This document shows, one piece after another, positions 27,763 through 36,241 of a DNA stretch of 64,000 nucleotides. This DNA is from Micromonospora chalcea (GTDB lineage: Bacteria > Actinomycetota > Actinomycetes > Mycobacteriales > Micromonosporaceae). The notes beneath the pieces are model-generated. The model was not told the origin of the DNA. It did not search any database and saw only the letters and a list, made by a program, of their open reading frames with translations. Position 1 is the first letter of the stretch. Every line of letters starts with the position of its first letter. The position numbers and the translations under genes were made by a program. The DNA is taken from assembly GCF_002926165.1 (NCBI RefSeq), contig NZ_MAGP01000057.1, forward strand, positions 1 to 64,000, in the 5' to 3' direction.

Positions 27763-29103
27763 TCACTTCCAGCTGCCCTCGATGTCGTTCAGGACGGAGT
27801 TGGTGTCCTTGCCGTTGATCCAGGCCACCATGCCCTTCCAGAAGGTGCCGGCGCCGACCGCGGCCGGCATCAGGTCCGAGCCGTCGAAGCGGAAGACCGT
27901 CTTCTCGTCCTGGAGGATGCCCACGGAGAGCTTGTCCACCGGGTTCGGCACGTTGTTGATGTCCAGCTTCTTGTTCGCGGACACCCAGTCACCGATCTTG
28001 GCGCGGCTGTTGGCGTACTCGCCGGAGGCCAGGTAGGTCTGCACCGCCTGGACCTCGGGACGGTCGGCGAACGCGCCGACGAACTCGCCGCCACCCAGCA
28101 CCGGCTTGCCCTTGGCCGGGTCGATGGCCGGGAAGTAGAACGCGAAGACGTCGCCGTCCTCGGCCACCTTGGTGCCCTCGGGCCACTGGTTGGCGTAGAA
28201 GGACGCCTGGCGGTGCATCGCGCACTTGCCGGTGGTGATCGGCGTGCCGCCCTCCTGGAAGGCGGTGGTGGAGATGCTCTTGACGCCGCCGAAGCCGCCG
28301 TTCATGTACTTCTCGTTCTTCAGGATGGTGCCGGCCCGGTTGAGCGCGTCAGCCACCTGCGGGTCGTTGAACGGGATCTGGTGGGTGGTCCACTTGTCGT
28401 AGACCTCCGGGCCGCCGGTACGCAGCAGCACGTCCTCGATCCAGTCGGTGGCCGGCCAGCCGGTGGCGTCACCGGACTCGATGCCGGCGCACCACGGCTT
28501 GGTGCCGCTGGCCGCGATCTGGTCGGAGAGCTTGATCAGGTCGTCCCACGTGGTGGGGACGGTCCAGCCCTTCTCCTTGAAGGTCTTCGGCGAGTACCAC
28601 ACGAAGGACTTCACGTTCGAGCCGAGCGGGGCGCCGTAGAGCTGGCCGTTGACGGTGCTGTACTTCAGCCAGTCGGGGGAGTAGTTCTGCTCGGCCATCG
28701 CCTTGGTGTCGGCGCCGACCGGCTTGAGCTTGCCCGAGTCGACGAAGCGCTTCAGCAGGCCCGGCTGCGGGATGAAGGCGAGGTCGGGGGCGTTGCCGCC
28801 GTCGACCCGGACCGGGAGCTGCGCCTCGAACTCGGCGTTGCCCTCGTGGTCGATCTCGATGCCGGTGCAGTCCTCGAACTGCTTCCAGGACTCGTTGAGG
28901 CGGTCGGCCTCGATCTCCCGGATGGAGGAGTAGATGGTCACCTTCTTGCCGTCGTGACCTTCGTACTTCTCGTATGCGGCGCATTCGGCCGATCCGGCCT
29001 TGTCGCTCTTCTTGTCATCGCCGGTGCCGCAGGCGGCGACACCGAGCGCCAGCCCCAGGACGCCGGCGACCGCGAGCGTCTGGCGCGATCTGGCAAACGC
29101 CAT
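27763..29103 (-). CDS. Sugar ABC transporter substrate-binding lipoprotein
   Basis: A 446-residue extracellular-solute-binding protein (family 1). The lipoprotein signal peptide ends in LALGVAAC with acylation at Cys, followed by a charged linker (GTGDDKKSDKAGS). The mature part carries typical motifs (VTIYSSIREIEADRLNESW, GNAPDLAFIPQPGLL, and a C-terminal FDGSDLMPAAVGAGTFWKGM). It captures the sugar outside the membrane for the two permeases downstream. The ATG 29103 has AAGGAG. A LacI-type operator lies 68 bases upstream. Confidence 0.94.
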   Translation of the reverse strand: MAFARSRQTLAVAGVLGLALGVAACGTGDDKKSDKAGSAECAAYEKYEGHDGKKVTIYSSIREIEADRLNESWKQFEDCTGIEIDHEGNAEFEAQLPVRVDGGNAPDLAFIPQPGLLKRFVDSGKLKPVGADTKAMAEQNYSPDWLKYSTVNGQLYGAPLGSNVKSFVWYSPKTFKEKGWTVPTTWDDLIKLSDQIAASGTKPWCAGIESGDATGWPATDWIEDVLLRTGGPEVYDKWTTHQIPFNDPQVADALNRAGTILKNEKYMNGGFGGVKSISTTAFQEGGTPITTGKCAMHRQASFYANQWPEGTKVAEDGDVFAFYFPAIDPAKGKPVLGGGEFVGAFADRPEVQAVQTYLASGEYANSRAKIGDWVSANKKLDINNVPNPVDKLSVGILQDEKTVFRFDGSDLMPAAVGAGTFWKGMVAWINGKDTNSVLNDIEGSWK

Positions 29104-29170
29104 GCCGATCTCCTTCCTTGCCGGCGCGTGGGGGGATCGAACCCGCGCCGGTCCGATGGTCGTCCTCACA

Positions 29171-29184
29171 TGTAAGCGCTTGCA
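29171..29184. promoter_or_regulatory. LacI-family operator upstream of sugar importer
   Basis: TGTAAGCGCTTGCA is a near-perfect palindrome with the central AAGCGCTT typical of LacI-family sites. It sits in the importer promoter region, and the LacI gene is three genes downstream. It could also influence the divergent M23 gene. Confidence 0.8.
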
Positions 29185-29339
29185 TCGTGTCGGGTCCACC
29201 CCTGGCCGGACACGGCCCGGTAACAATCCCGAAACCCTGGCCAGGGGCTTGGGTGCGCTCCCACGAATCTTCCCGGGAACGGAACTTTCTGTCAGGATGT
29301 CCGCATCACATTGAAGACTTTCAACATTGGAGGCAGTGG

Positions 29340-30116
29340 ATGCGTAAGCGATGGCTCGCCCTCGGGGCGAGCGCGACGGTCCTGGCGGCGACCCTCGTGC
29401 CGGCCGCGCCGGCGATGGCCGCGCCGACGTTCAAGGTCCCGTTCCCCTGCAACCAGTCCTGGTCCGGTCAGACCCGGACCAACCACAGCCCGGCGAACGC
29501 CATCGACTTCAACCGCACCGACGACGCCGGCGACCCGGTCGTCGCCAGCGCACCCGGCACCGTCGACGTGGTCACCAACCTCGGCGACACCAGCTACGGC
29601 AAGTACGTCCGGATCAACCACGGCGGCGGCCACACCACCTACTACGCCCACCTGAGCGCCTTCAACGTCTCCGTCGGGCAGACCGTCGGCTACGGCCGGG
29701 TGATCGGCTACGTCGGCACGACCGGCGGCTCCACCGGCCCGCACCTGCACTACGAGCAGCGCATCGACGGCAGCTCGGTGAAGATCAAGTTCAACGGCGT
29801 CCAGGCGCTCTACTGGGGCACCAAGACCTACACCAGCGACAACGGCTGCGGCGGGACGAACACCGGCCAGGGCACCGTGAACACGGCCGGCTCCCCGCTG
29901 ACGGTCCGCTCCGGCCCCGGCACCGGCTACAGCTCGGTCGGCACGGTCGCCGACGGGGCGAAGGTGACCATCCAGTGCCAGACCAGCGGCACCAGCGTCA
30001 GCGGCACCTACGGCACCAGCTCGATCTGGGACCGGATCGGCTCCGGCCGGTTCATCTCCGACGCCTACGTCTACACCGGCTACGACGGCTACATCCCCGG
30101 CGTACCCCGCTGCTGA
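29340..30116 (+). CDS. Secreted M23 peptidoglycan endopeptidase with SH3-like domain
   Basis: A 258-residue secreted protein. The signal peptide (MRKRWLALGASATVLAATLV) has an AMA cleavage site at ~27. The M23 metallopeptidase domain has the zinc ligands in NHSPANAID (H49, D56) and GPHLHYE (H135, H137). The C-terminal ~80 residues (GTVNTAGSPLTVRSGPGTGY) form a bacterial SH3 domain that probably binds wall polymer. It should cleave peptide cross-bridges of peptidoglycan. The ATG 29340 has GGAGG at six bases. The upstream dyad TTGAA-GACT-TTCAA (29311-29324) could be an operator. Confidence 0.92.
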   Translation: MRKRWLALGASATVLAATLVPAAPAMAAPTFKVPFPCNQSWSGQTRTNHSPANAIDFNRTDDAGDPVVASAPGTVDVVTNLGDTSYGKYVRINHGGGHTTYYAHLSAFNVSVGQTVGYGRVIGYVGTTGGSTGPHLHYEQRIDGSSVKIKFNGVQALYWGTKTYTSDNGCGGTNTGQGTVNTAGSPLTVRSGPGTGYSSVGTVADGAKVTIQCQTSGTSVSGTYGTSSIWDRIGSGRFISDAYVYTGYDGYIPGVPRC

Positions 30117-30122
30117 GCCCGG

Positions 30123-30153
30123 CGGGCGCGGGGGCGACCGGCCCTCGCGCCCG
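30123..30153. terminator. Bidirectional terminator between M23 and tspO genes
   Basis: A 12-bp stem (CGGGCGCGGGGG against CCCTCGCGCCCG, one G-T wobble) with a 7-base loop lies between two convergent stops. Confidence 0.7.
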
Positions 30154-30159
30154 TACCGG

Positions 30160-30657
30160 TCAGGAGTTCAGCCGCCACACCGCGAAGTTCAGCGCGGACG
30201 CGAACGTCACCCACGCCCAGTACGGCAGCATCAGCAGCGTGGCCGGCCGGGAGACGCGCCGGAACAGGACCACGGTCACGCCGATCGCCAGCCACATCAG
30301 CACGATCTCGGCGAACGCCAGCCCGTACGCCCCGGCGCCGAAGAACAGCGGGGTCCAGATCGCGTTCAGCACGAGCTGCACCACCCAGGCCCAGAGGGCG
30401 GGGCCGAACCCGGCCCGGCGCCAGACCAGCCAGCCGGCGATCGCGATCAGCGCGTAGAGGACCGTCCAGACCGGGCCGAACAGCCACGACGGCGGCGCCC
30501 ACGCGGGTTGCTCCAGGCTCTGGTACTCGGCGGAGGTGCCCTGCACACCCAGCCCGCCGATCGCGGCCGCGGCGAAGGTGGCGGCGCCGAAGCCGAGCAG
30601 TGCCCACCACTTCCGGGCGCCGGTGGTGCGCCGGGTGACACTCTGCGACGTCTCCAT
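30160..30657 (-). CDS. TspO/MBR family protein
   Basis: A 165-residue, five-helix membrane protein of the TspO (tryptophan-rich sensory protein) family, which binds porphyrins and related ligands. Diagnostic WAPPSWLFGPVWTVLY (about 52-67) and NAIWTPLFFGAGAYGLA are present. The ATG 30657 (METSQS) follows an unrelated upstream open stretch. It is convergent with the M23 gene. No haem or porphyrin genes are adjacent. Confidence 0.93.
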   Translation of the reverse strand: METSQSVTRRTTGARKWWALLGFGAATFAAAAIGGLGVQGTSAEYQSLEQPAWAPPSWLFGPVWTVLYALIAIAGWLVWRRAGFGPALWAWVVQLVLNAIWTPLFFGAGAYGLAFAEIVLMWLAIGVTVVLFRRVSRPATLLMLPYWAWVTFASALNFAVWRLNS

Positions 30658-30725
30658 GGTCGAGATGTTTCCGCTCGACCGGCCCGGCAAACGCCGGCCC
30701 GGACGCGGAAAAGCCGGAGTCACCC

Positions 30726-30766
30726 GGCCCGGGTGTTCCGGTCCGGCAGGACGGAACACCCGGGCC
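30726..30766 (-). terminator. Hairpin downstream of the small GPGG protein gene
   Basis: Arms GGCCCGGGTGTTCCG and CGGAACACCCGGGCC are perfect over 15 bp, with an 11-base apex that can pair further (GTCC/GGAC). It lies 31 bases after the minus-strand small gene and upstream of tspO, a likely terminator. Confidence 0.75.
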
Positions 30767-30796
30767 CGGCGACCCCGGCGGGTACGAGAACCGCTG

Positions 30797-30943
30797 TTAC
30801 GTGTTGAAGATGCTGACGCCACCCGGGCCGACCAGGAGGCCGACGACGATGAGGACGATGCCCCAGAGGATCTGCCGGCGGAACAGGGCGAGAATTCCGG
30901 CGACCACCAGTACGACTGCGAGAATCCAGAGAATCAGCTCCAT
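30797..30943 (-). CDS. GPGG-motif small membrane protein
   Basis: A 48-residue protein that is almost wholly hydrophobic: one helix at about 4-20, a short FRRQ turn, and a second helix at about 25-38, ending in the GPGG motif (VGPGGVSIFNT). This matches a small actinobacterial membrane family known only by that motif. The ATG at 30943 is framed by a clear downstream hairpin. No function is known. Confidence 0.75.
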   Translation of the reverse strand: MELILWILAVVLVVAGILALFRRQILWGIVLIVVGLLVGPGGVSIFNT

Positions 30944-30985
30944 GTCGGCTGAATACCCGTGCGCCCGATCCCGGAAACCTCCCGG

Positions 30986-31714
30986 TCAGTCGAGCTGGTC
31001 ACCGCCCAGGTGGAAGACGCTGTACGCCTGCTTGATCACCGGGTGCGCCACGTTGCGGACCCGCACCCCGCCCGGCGTGGTGCCGCGCTCGGTGCCGTGG
31101 TGGGCGTGCCCGTGCAGCGCCAGCGCGGTGGGCGCGGCGTCGATCGCCTGCCCGAGCTGGTAGCAGCCGAGGAACGGGTAGATCTCCAGCGGCTCGCCGG
31201 CGAGCGTGTCCGGCACGGGGGAGTAGTGGGTGAGCGCGACGAGCGCGTCGCAGTCCAGCGAGAGCAGCGCGTCGGCGAGTGCGTCGGCGCTCTCCCGGGT
31301 GGTCCGTACGAACGCCTTCATCTCCGGCTCGCCGAAGTCGCTGGCGCAGCGTCCGGCGAACCCGCCGCCGAACCCCTTGACGCCGGCCACCCCGAGCCGC
31401 CCGCCCGGCGTGTCCACCACGACGCCGGTGCCCTCCAGCACCGTGATCCCGGCGTCCTCCAGCACCTTCACCACCTGCGGCACCTGGTCGCACTGGTGGT
31501 CGTGGTTGCCGAGCACGGTGATCACCGGTACGCCGAGATCGCCGAACTCCCGGGCCACGCAGCGCGCCTCGGCCTCGGTGCCGTGCCGGGTCAGGTCACC
31601 GGCGAGCAGCAGCGCGTCGGCGGAGCCGGGCAGCTCCTCCAGCGCCGGACGGAACCGGCCCACCACGTCCTCGTCCAGATGCACGTCGCCGACGGCGGCG
31701 ATCCGGATCACCAT
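30986..31714 (-). CDS. Metallophosphoesterase
   Basis: A 242-residue calcineurin-like phosphoesterase. Metal-binding motifs in order: GDVHLDE (D9, H11), LLAGDLTRHG, GNHDHQ, THYSPVPD and HGHAHHG. It hydrolyses phosphomono- or diesters; the substrate is unknown. The ATG 31714 lies 10 bases after the BON-like gene, suggesting a three-gene unit with that gene and the nucleotidyltransferase. Confidence 0.9.
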   Translation of the reverse strand: MVIRIAAVGDVHLDEDVVGRFRPALEELPGSADALLLAGDLTRHGTEAEARCVAREFGDLGVPVITVLGNHDHQCDQVPQVVKVLEDAGITVLEGTGVVVDTPGGRLGVAGVKGFGGGFAGRCASDFGEPEMKAFVRTTRESADALADALLSLDCDALVALTHYSPVPDTLAGEPLEIYPFLGCYQLGQAIDAAPTALALHGHAHHGTERGTTPGGVRVRNVAHPVIKQAYSVFHLGGDQLD

Positions 31715-31724
31715 CGAACCTCCC

Positions 31725-31994
31725 TCACGGCAGCTCCTCGACCTGGGTGGGCGCCTGCGTGCGGATCACCCCGATGTCGCTCGTCACGTGGGTGTCCGGG
31801 AAGCGCTCGGCCACTCGGCGCAGGATCTCCTCCCGCCGGTGCGGGCTCTCCACCTCGCCGTAGAGCACCAGCCCGTTCTCCCGCCGCACCACGGTGATGC
31901 CCTGCTCGGCCACCGTCGGGTCCTCGGCCAGCATGCTCTGGATCTCCGCCTCGACGTACTCGTCGGGGGGAACGTCGCCGGACAGTCCGGTCAC
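31725..31994 (-). CDS. BON-domain-like small protein
   Basis: An 89-residue protein with alternating helix/strand pattern (EAEIQSMLAEDPTVAEQGITV, GLVLYGEVESPHRREEILRRV, HVTSDIGV), resembling a single BON domain, a module often binding lipids or stress proteins. No signal peptide is present. The GTG start overlaps the nucleotidyltransferase stop by four bases, so translation is coupled. Assignment to BON is by pattern only. Confidence 0.7.
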   Translation of the reverse strand: MTGLSGDVPPDEYVEAEIQSMLAEDPTVAEQGITVVRRENGLVLYGEVESPHRREEILRRVAERFPDTHVTSDIGVIRTQAPTQVEELP

Positions 31995-32572
31995 AGGGTC
32001 TCCCTTCCGCCGGGCGCGCCGCCGGGCAGCACGTCCAGCCGGTCGAGCAGCACCAGGAACGCCTCCGCGTACGGCGAGTGCTGCGTCTCCTTCCGTACCC
32101 GTTCCCAGTCGATCTGCTCCCGCAGCGAGCGGGCCAGCGGCAGGGCGCGGGCGAAGTCGCAGTAGTGCTGCGAGAAACTCAGCAGCTTGTGCACCATGAG
32201 CTGGCTGGCCGAGAGCACCGGCATGTGGATGGCGTCGACCGGGCGCACGATCGTGTCGGCGAACGTCTCCTCGGTCACCGGCGTCTCCACCGGCCGGTGG
32301 ATCAGGTCCACCATCCGGTCCTCGTCGTAGACCTTGACCAGCCAGTCCTCCGGCGGGCGCTCGGCGGTGAAGCCGGCCTCGACGAGCGCCTCCAGGGCCC
32401 GGTCGACGTCCGCCTCGCGGAGCAGGAAGTCCACGTCGTGGTCGCTGGAGTGGCCGCCGTGCGCGTACACCGCGAAGCTGCCACCCAGCGCGAACGGGAT
32501 CTCGGACTGTTTGAGCACGGCGGCGACCTTCTTCAGCGTGTGCACCAGGGTCTCGTCCCCGCGCTCGGCCAT
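31991..32572 (-). CDS. Nucleotidyltransferase-fold protein
   Basis: A 193-residue protein with the minimal nucleotidyltransferase core: helix VAAVLKQSEIPFALGGSFAVYAHGG (GGS motif) followed by HDVDFLL (D-x-D). The second half is helical with no recognised domain. Similar proteins occur as stand-alone enzymes of unknown substrate or as antitoxin-type MNT proteins, but no HEPN toxin is visible here. ATG 32572 has GAGGGAG upstream; ATG 32593 is in frame but lacks one. It heads the unit ending with the metallophosphoesterase. Confidence 0.8.
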   Translation of the reverse strand: MAERGDETLVHTLKKVAAVLKQSEIPFALGGSFAVYAHGGHSSDHDVDFLLREADVDRALEALVEAGFTAERPPEDWLVKVYDEDRMVDLIHRPVETPVTEETFADTIVRPVDAIHMPVLSASQLMVHKLLSFSQHYCDFARALPLARSLREQIDWERVRKETQHSPYAEAFLVLLDRLDVLPGGAPGGRETL

Positions 32573-32720
32573 CTGCGGCTCCCTCGTCGTCATGGGCGGT
32601 GGGATCACGTTGCGTACCCGGCGGACGCTCCGGTCACACCTGTTGCGGCGCGATCGGCCCGCCAGGGCAGGAAAGCGACATACAGGCCGGTGTGGGCGTC
32701 GGTCGGATAACCTCGGGAGG

Positions 32721-33452
32721 GTGGCCAGCTCACTGCGGACGCGGCGGGGCAGGGCCCGACTGCGTGCCGTCGCCCTGATCGGCATCGACGGCTCAGGCAA
32801 GACCACCCAGGCGCACCGGCTCGCCCAGGCCCTCACCGCCGCCGGCCACCCCGCGACGTACCACCGCAACGCCGGTGGCCGCCGCTGGCTCGGCCGCGTC
32901 GCCCAACGGATCGGCCGTCCGGACGCGCAGCGGCTCGTCGGGCGTGACGGCCTGCTCGTGGTCGAGTCGGCGCTGCGCTGGCTGGCCATCGCGCTCGCGC
33001 TGCTGAGCTGCCTGGTCACTGGCCGTACCGCGGTGATGGACCGCTGGTCGTACTGCCAGTACGCGAGCATCCGGGCGCACGGCGGGCAGCGGTGGGAGCG
33101 GCTGGTCCGGGCCGGCTACCGGGTCTTCCCGGCGCCCGCTGTCACGTTCCTGCTCACCGTCGACCCGGCCGAGGCGTACCGCCGGATCGAGCGGCGCGGC
33201 ACCGACCACGAGAGCATGACCTGGCTGACCGACGCGGACACCGCCTACCGGAGGCTGCCGGAGTACGGCGGCTTCGTGGTGGTGGACGGCAACGGCCCAC
33301 CGGAGGAGGTGGCCCGCCGGATCCGGGCGCACCTGAGCGAGTGGCTGCCCGACGATCCGTCCGCCGGTCCCGGCCCGGCTCCGGGCGGCCCTCCACGTCC
33401 GGCCGGCGGGGCGGGCCGCGACGGCCCGGTGCCGGTTCAGGCCCGGCCGTAG
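32721..33452 (+). CDS. Thymidylate kinase-like P-loop protein
   Basis: A 243-residue protein with Walker A GIDGSGKTTQ (about 22-31), DRW motif (VMDRWSYCQY) and a lid-like segment RRIERRGTDHESM, the TMK arrangement. The region LRWLAIALALLSCLV is unusually hydrophobic for a soluble kinase. The C-terminal ~35 residues are a Pro/Gly tail. The substrate may be a nucleotide other than dTMP. The GTG at 32721 follows TAACCT by seven bases, i.e. a leaderless pattern. The gene end overlaps the convergent SDR gene by 16 bases. Confidence 0.82.
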   Translation: MASSLRTRRGRARLRAVALIGIDGSGKTTQAHRLAQALTAAGHPATYHRNAGGRRWLGRVAQRIGRPDAQRLVGRDGLLVVESALRWLAIALALLSCLVTGRTAVMDRWSYCQYASIRAHGGQRWERLVRAGYRVFPAPAVTFLLTVDPAEAYRRIERRGTDHESMTWLTDADTAYRRLPEYGGFVVVDGNGPPEEVARRIRAHLSEWLPDDPSAGPGPAPGGPPRPAGGAGRDGPVPVQARP

Positions 33453-34114
33453 ACCGGGATGCCGGCGCCGCTCGTGGGCGCCGACTCGGGGGAGGCCAGG
33501 AACCGGATCACGCCGGCGATCTGCGCCGGGGGCACCCAGCGCCGGTGGTCGGCGTCGGGCTGGGCGGCCCGGTTGGCCGGGGTGTCGATGACGCTCGGCA
33601 GCACCGTGTTGCACCGCACCCCGCGCTGGCGGTACTCGACCGCGACCGCGTCGGCGAACGCCCGCACCGCGGCCTTGGCGGTGACGTAGCCCGAGGCGCC
33701 CGGGAACGGCGACACCGCCGCCCGCGCGGAGACGCAGACCACGGCGCCGTCACCGGTCGCCACGAGGTGCGGCAGTGCCGCCCGGGTCACCAGGTAGGTC
33801 GGGCGCAGGTTGAGCCGCAGCATCCGCTCGAACTCCTCGACCGGGGTCTCGTGCACCAGGCCGCCCGCGGCGTACCCGCCGACCAGGTTGACCACCGCGC
33901 GCAGTGGCGCGGCCGGCTCGGCGGTCGCGACCTCGACCGCCCGCGCGGCCCCCTCGGGGGTCAGCAGGTCGGCCACGACCCGGACCGGGCCGTCGTCCGT
34001 CCCGGCCTCCCGCTGGGGTACGACCACCCGCCAGCCTGCGTCGAGGAAGGCGGCGGTGACCGCGCCGCCCAGCCCACCCGTGCCTCCGGTGACCAGCACC
34101 GTGCGTTCCGTCAT
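33437..34114 (-). CDS. Short-chain dehydrogenase/reductase
   Basis: A 225-residue SDR: cofactor-binding TGGTGGLGGAV (about 9-19), NLVGGYAAGG in the NAG position, catalytic Ser region VCVSARAA and YVTAKAA (Y-x-x-x-K). The classical length is ~250, so it is slightly short. The reaction is unknown. ATG 34114 follows TAGCGT by eight bases; GTG 34120 is an in-frame alternative. It is convergent with and overlaps the kinase-like gene. Confidence 0.88.
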   Translation of the reverse strand: MTERTVLVTGGTGGLGGAVTAAFLDAGWRVVVPQREAGTDDGPVRVVADLLTPEGAARAVEVATAEPAAPLRAVVNLVGGYAAGGLVHETPVEEFERMLRLNLRPTYLVTRAALPHLVATGDGAVVCVSARAAVSPFPGASGYVTAKAAVRAFADAVAVEYRQRGVRCNTVLPSVIDTPANRAAQPDADHRRWVPPAQIAGVIRFLASPESAPTSGAGIPVYGRA

Positions 34115-34347
34115 GGACACACACGCTAGTCAACCGTCGTGCCGGCCGACCGGTGACCCGCACGGGCCGTCCGGACCGTCCGGCCGAGGCCGACCAGGCA
34201 GGCCCTGCCGCGCGACGGGGGACCGGCACGTCGGGCGGCAGGAGTGACTCGACCGGACCGGTTGAGGCGGTGGGGCTGCGACAATGGGATCCTTGGCCCG
34301 GGGGCGGGCACGGAAGACGGTAAATTTCCCGATACGCGGTGTCATGG

Positions 34348-34382
34348 TTGACGCTCACGCGCTCTGAAAGTAAGTTTCATCC
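34348..34382 (+). promoter_or_regulatory. rpiR-murQ promoter with overlapping operator
   Basis: TTGACG (34348-34353), a 17-bp spacer and TAAGTT (34371-34376) precede the GTG start by six bases, giving a leaderless transcript. The inverted repeat TGAAAGTAAGTTTCA (34365-34379) covers the -10, consistent with autoregulation by the RpiR protein it drives. Confidence 0.65.
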
Positions 34383-35297
34383 GTGGCGAAGAGTCCGAAG
34401 ATTTCTGCGAGTCACGAGCCCGGTGGACTGATCGTCCACATCAGCGGCCTGCTGCCCTCGCTGTCCCCGGCCGAACAGCGGGTGGCCCGGCTGGTCGTCG
34501 CCGATCCGGCGGACGCGGCCCGGCGCACGATCACCGACCTCGCCACCGCCGCCGAGACGTCCGAGGCGACAGTGATCCGCTTCTGCCGCTCGGTCGGCAT
34601 GGACGGCTACCCCCAGTTGCGCATCCGCCTCGCCGCCGAGGCCGCCCGCCGGGTCGAGCCGCCGGACGCGCGGGTGGTCGGTGGCGACATCCCGCCGGGC
34701 GCGGACCTGGCCCAGATCATCGCCACCATCGCCTTCAACGACGCCCGAGCCGTCGAGGAGACCGCCGAGCAGCTCGATCCGGCCGTCTGTGAGCAGGTGG
34801 TCGAGGCGATCGGCGCGGCCGGCCGGATCGACGTCTACGGCGCGGGCGCCAGCGGCTTCGTCGCCTCCGACTTCCAGCAGAAGCTGCACCGCATCGGCCG
34901 CATCGCGTTCTACTTCCCGGACGTGCACACCGCGCTCACCTCCGCCGCCCTGCTCGGGCGCGGCGACGTCGCGGTCGGCATCTCGCACACCGGCACCACG
35001 TCCGACGTCATCGAGGTGCTGGAGCAGGCGCGGGCCCGGGGAGCCACCACCGTGGCGCTCACCAACTTCCCGCGCTCGCCGATCACCGAGGTCGCCGACC
35101 ACGTGCTCACCACAGCCGCCCGGGAGACGACCTACCGCTCCGGCGCGACGGCCAGCCGGCTGGCCCAGCTCACCGTCGTCGACTGTCTCTTCGTCGGGGT
35201 GGCCGCGCGCAGCCGGGCCCGGACCAAGAAGGCGCTCGAAGCCACGGCCGAGGCGGTCCAGTCGCACCGGGTCGGTCCCGGGCGGAGGCAGGGATGA
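34383..35297 (+). CDS. MurR/RpiR family transcriptional regulator
   Basis: A 304-residue regulator. An N-terminal HTH_6 domain (LSPAEQRVARLVVADPADAA, TSEATVIRFCRSVGMDGYPQLRIRL) precedes a SIS sugar-phosphate-binding domain (IDVYGAGASGFVASDFQQKL, VGISHTGTTSDVIEVLEQA). It overlaps murQ by four bases (ATGA), so it very probably senses N-acetylmuramic acid 6-phosphate or a related amino sugar phosphate and controls its own operon. The GTG start is leaderless by the promoter position. Confidence 0.93.
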   Translation: MAKSPKISASHEPGGLIVHISGLLPSLSPAEQRVARLVVADPADAARRTITDLATAAETSEATVIRFCRSVGMDGYPQLRIRLAAEAARRVEPPDARVVGGDIPPGADLAQIIATIAFNDARAVEETAEQLDPAVCEQVVEAIGAAGRIDVYGAGASGFVASDFQQKLHRIGRIAFYFPDVHTALTSAALLGRGDVAVGISHTGTTSDVIEVLEQARARGATTVALTNFPRSPITEVADHVLTTAARETTYRSGATASRLAQLTVVDCLFVGVAARSRARTKKALEATAEAVQSHRVGPGRRQG

Positions 35298-36241
35298 CGG
35301 CGGGCCGGGCGGAGCGCGACGGCGTGGCGGCGATCCGGCCGGTGGTGCGTGTCGGCGCGCCGACCGAGCGGCGCAACCCGCACAGCTTCGACCTCGACCT
35401 GATGTCCACCCGGGACGTGCTCACCGTGATCAACGAGGCGGACCGGCGGGTGCCGGCCGCCGTCGCCGCGGTGCTGGACGAGATCGCCGAGACCGTCGAC
35501 CTCGCGGTGGCCGCGCTGCGCGACGGACACCGCGTGCACTACTTCGGCGCCGGCACCTCCGGCCGCCTGGGCGTGCTGGACGCGGCCGAGCTGGCCCCCA
35601 CGTTCAACTCGCCCCGGCACTGGTTCTGCTCGCACCTCGCCGGTGGCCCGGACGCCATGTGGCGGGCGGTCGAGGACGCCGAGGACGACGAGCGCGGCGG
35701 CGCCGCCGAGGCCGCCGAGTGCGTGCGCCCGGGCGACCTGGTGGTCGGCCTGGCGGCCAGCGGACGCACCCCGTACGTCCTCGGGGCGCTCGCCGCGTCC
35801 CGGGAGCGGGGGGCCGCTACGGTGCTGCTCTGCGCGAATCCGGAGGCCCCGGCCGCCGCGTCGGTGGACGTCTTCATCGGCGTGGACACCGGGCCGGAGG
35901 TGGTCACCGGGTCGACCCGGATGAAGGCCGGCACCGCGCAGAAGCTGGTGCTCAACACGTTCTCCACGGCCGTCATGGTGCGTCTGGGCCGTGTCTACTC
36001 GAACCTGATGATCGACATGGTGGCCACCAACGCCAAACTGCGCGGTCGCATGATCTCGATCCTCGTGGAGGCCACCGGTTGCGCCGAGGAGGTCTGCCGG
36101 GTCGCGCTGCGGGAGGCCGACGGCGACCTCAAGACCGCGCTCGTCGCGCTGGTCTCCGGCGCGGAGGTGCCGGCCGCCCGGGCCGCGCTGGCCCGCTCCG
36201 CCCACCAGGTACGCGGCGCGCTCGCCCTGCTCGCCTCCTGA
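35294..36241 (+). CDS. murQ: N-acetylmuramic acid 6-phosphate etherase
   Basis: A 315-residue SIS-domain enzyme that cleaves the lactyl ether of MurNAc-6-P to GlcNAc-6-P during peptidoglycan recycling. Typical segments: TERRNPHSFDLDLMSTRDVL, HYFGAGTSGRLGVLDAAE, PTFNSP, GLAASGRTPYVLGAL, and the family signature STRMKAGTAQKLVLN, then a helical C-terminal domain. It is coupled to the upstream RpiR gene. No dedicated MurNAc transporter is adjacent. Confidence 0.96.
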   Translation: MTAGRAERDGVAAIRPVVRVGAPTERRNPHSFDLDLMSTRDVLTVINEADRRVPAAVAAVLDEIAETVDLAVAALRDGHRVHYFGAGTSGRLGVLDAAELAPTFNSPRHWFCSHLAGGPDAMWRAVEDAEDDERGGAAEAAECVRPGDLVVGLAASGRTPYVLGALAASRERGAATVLLCANPEAPAAASVDVFIGVDTGPEVVTGSTRMKAGTAQKLVLNTFSTAVMVRLGRVYSNLMIDMVATNAKLRGRMISILVEATGCAEEVCRVALREADGDLKTALVALVSGAEVPAARAALARSAHQVRGALALLAS

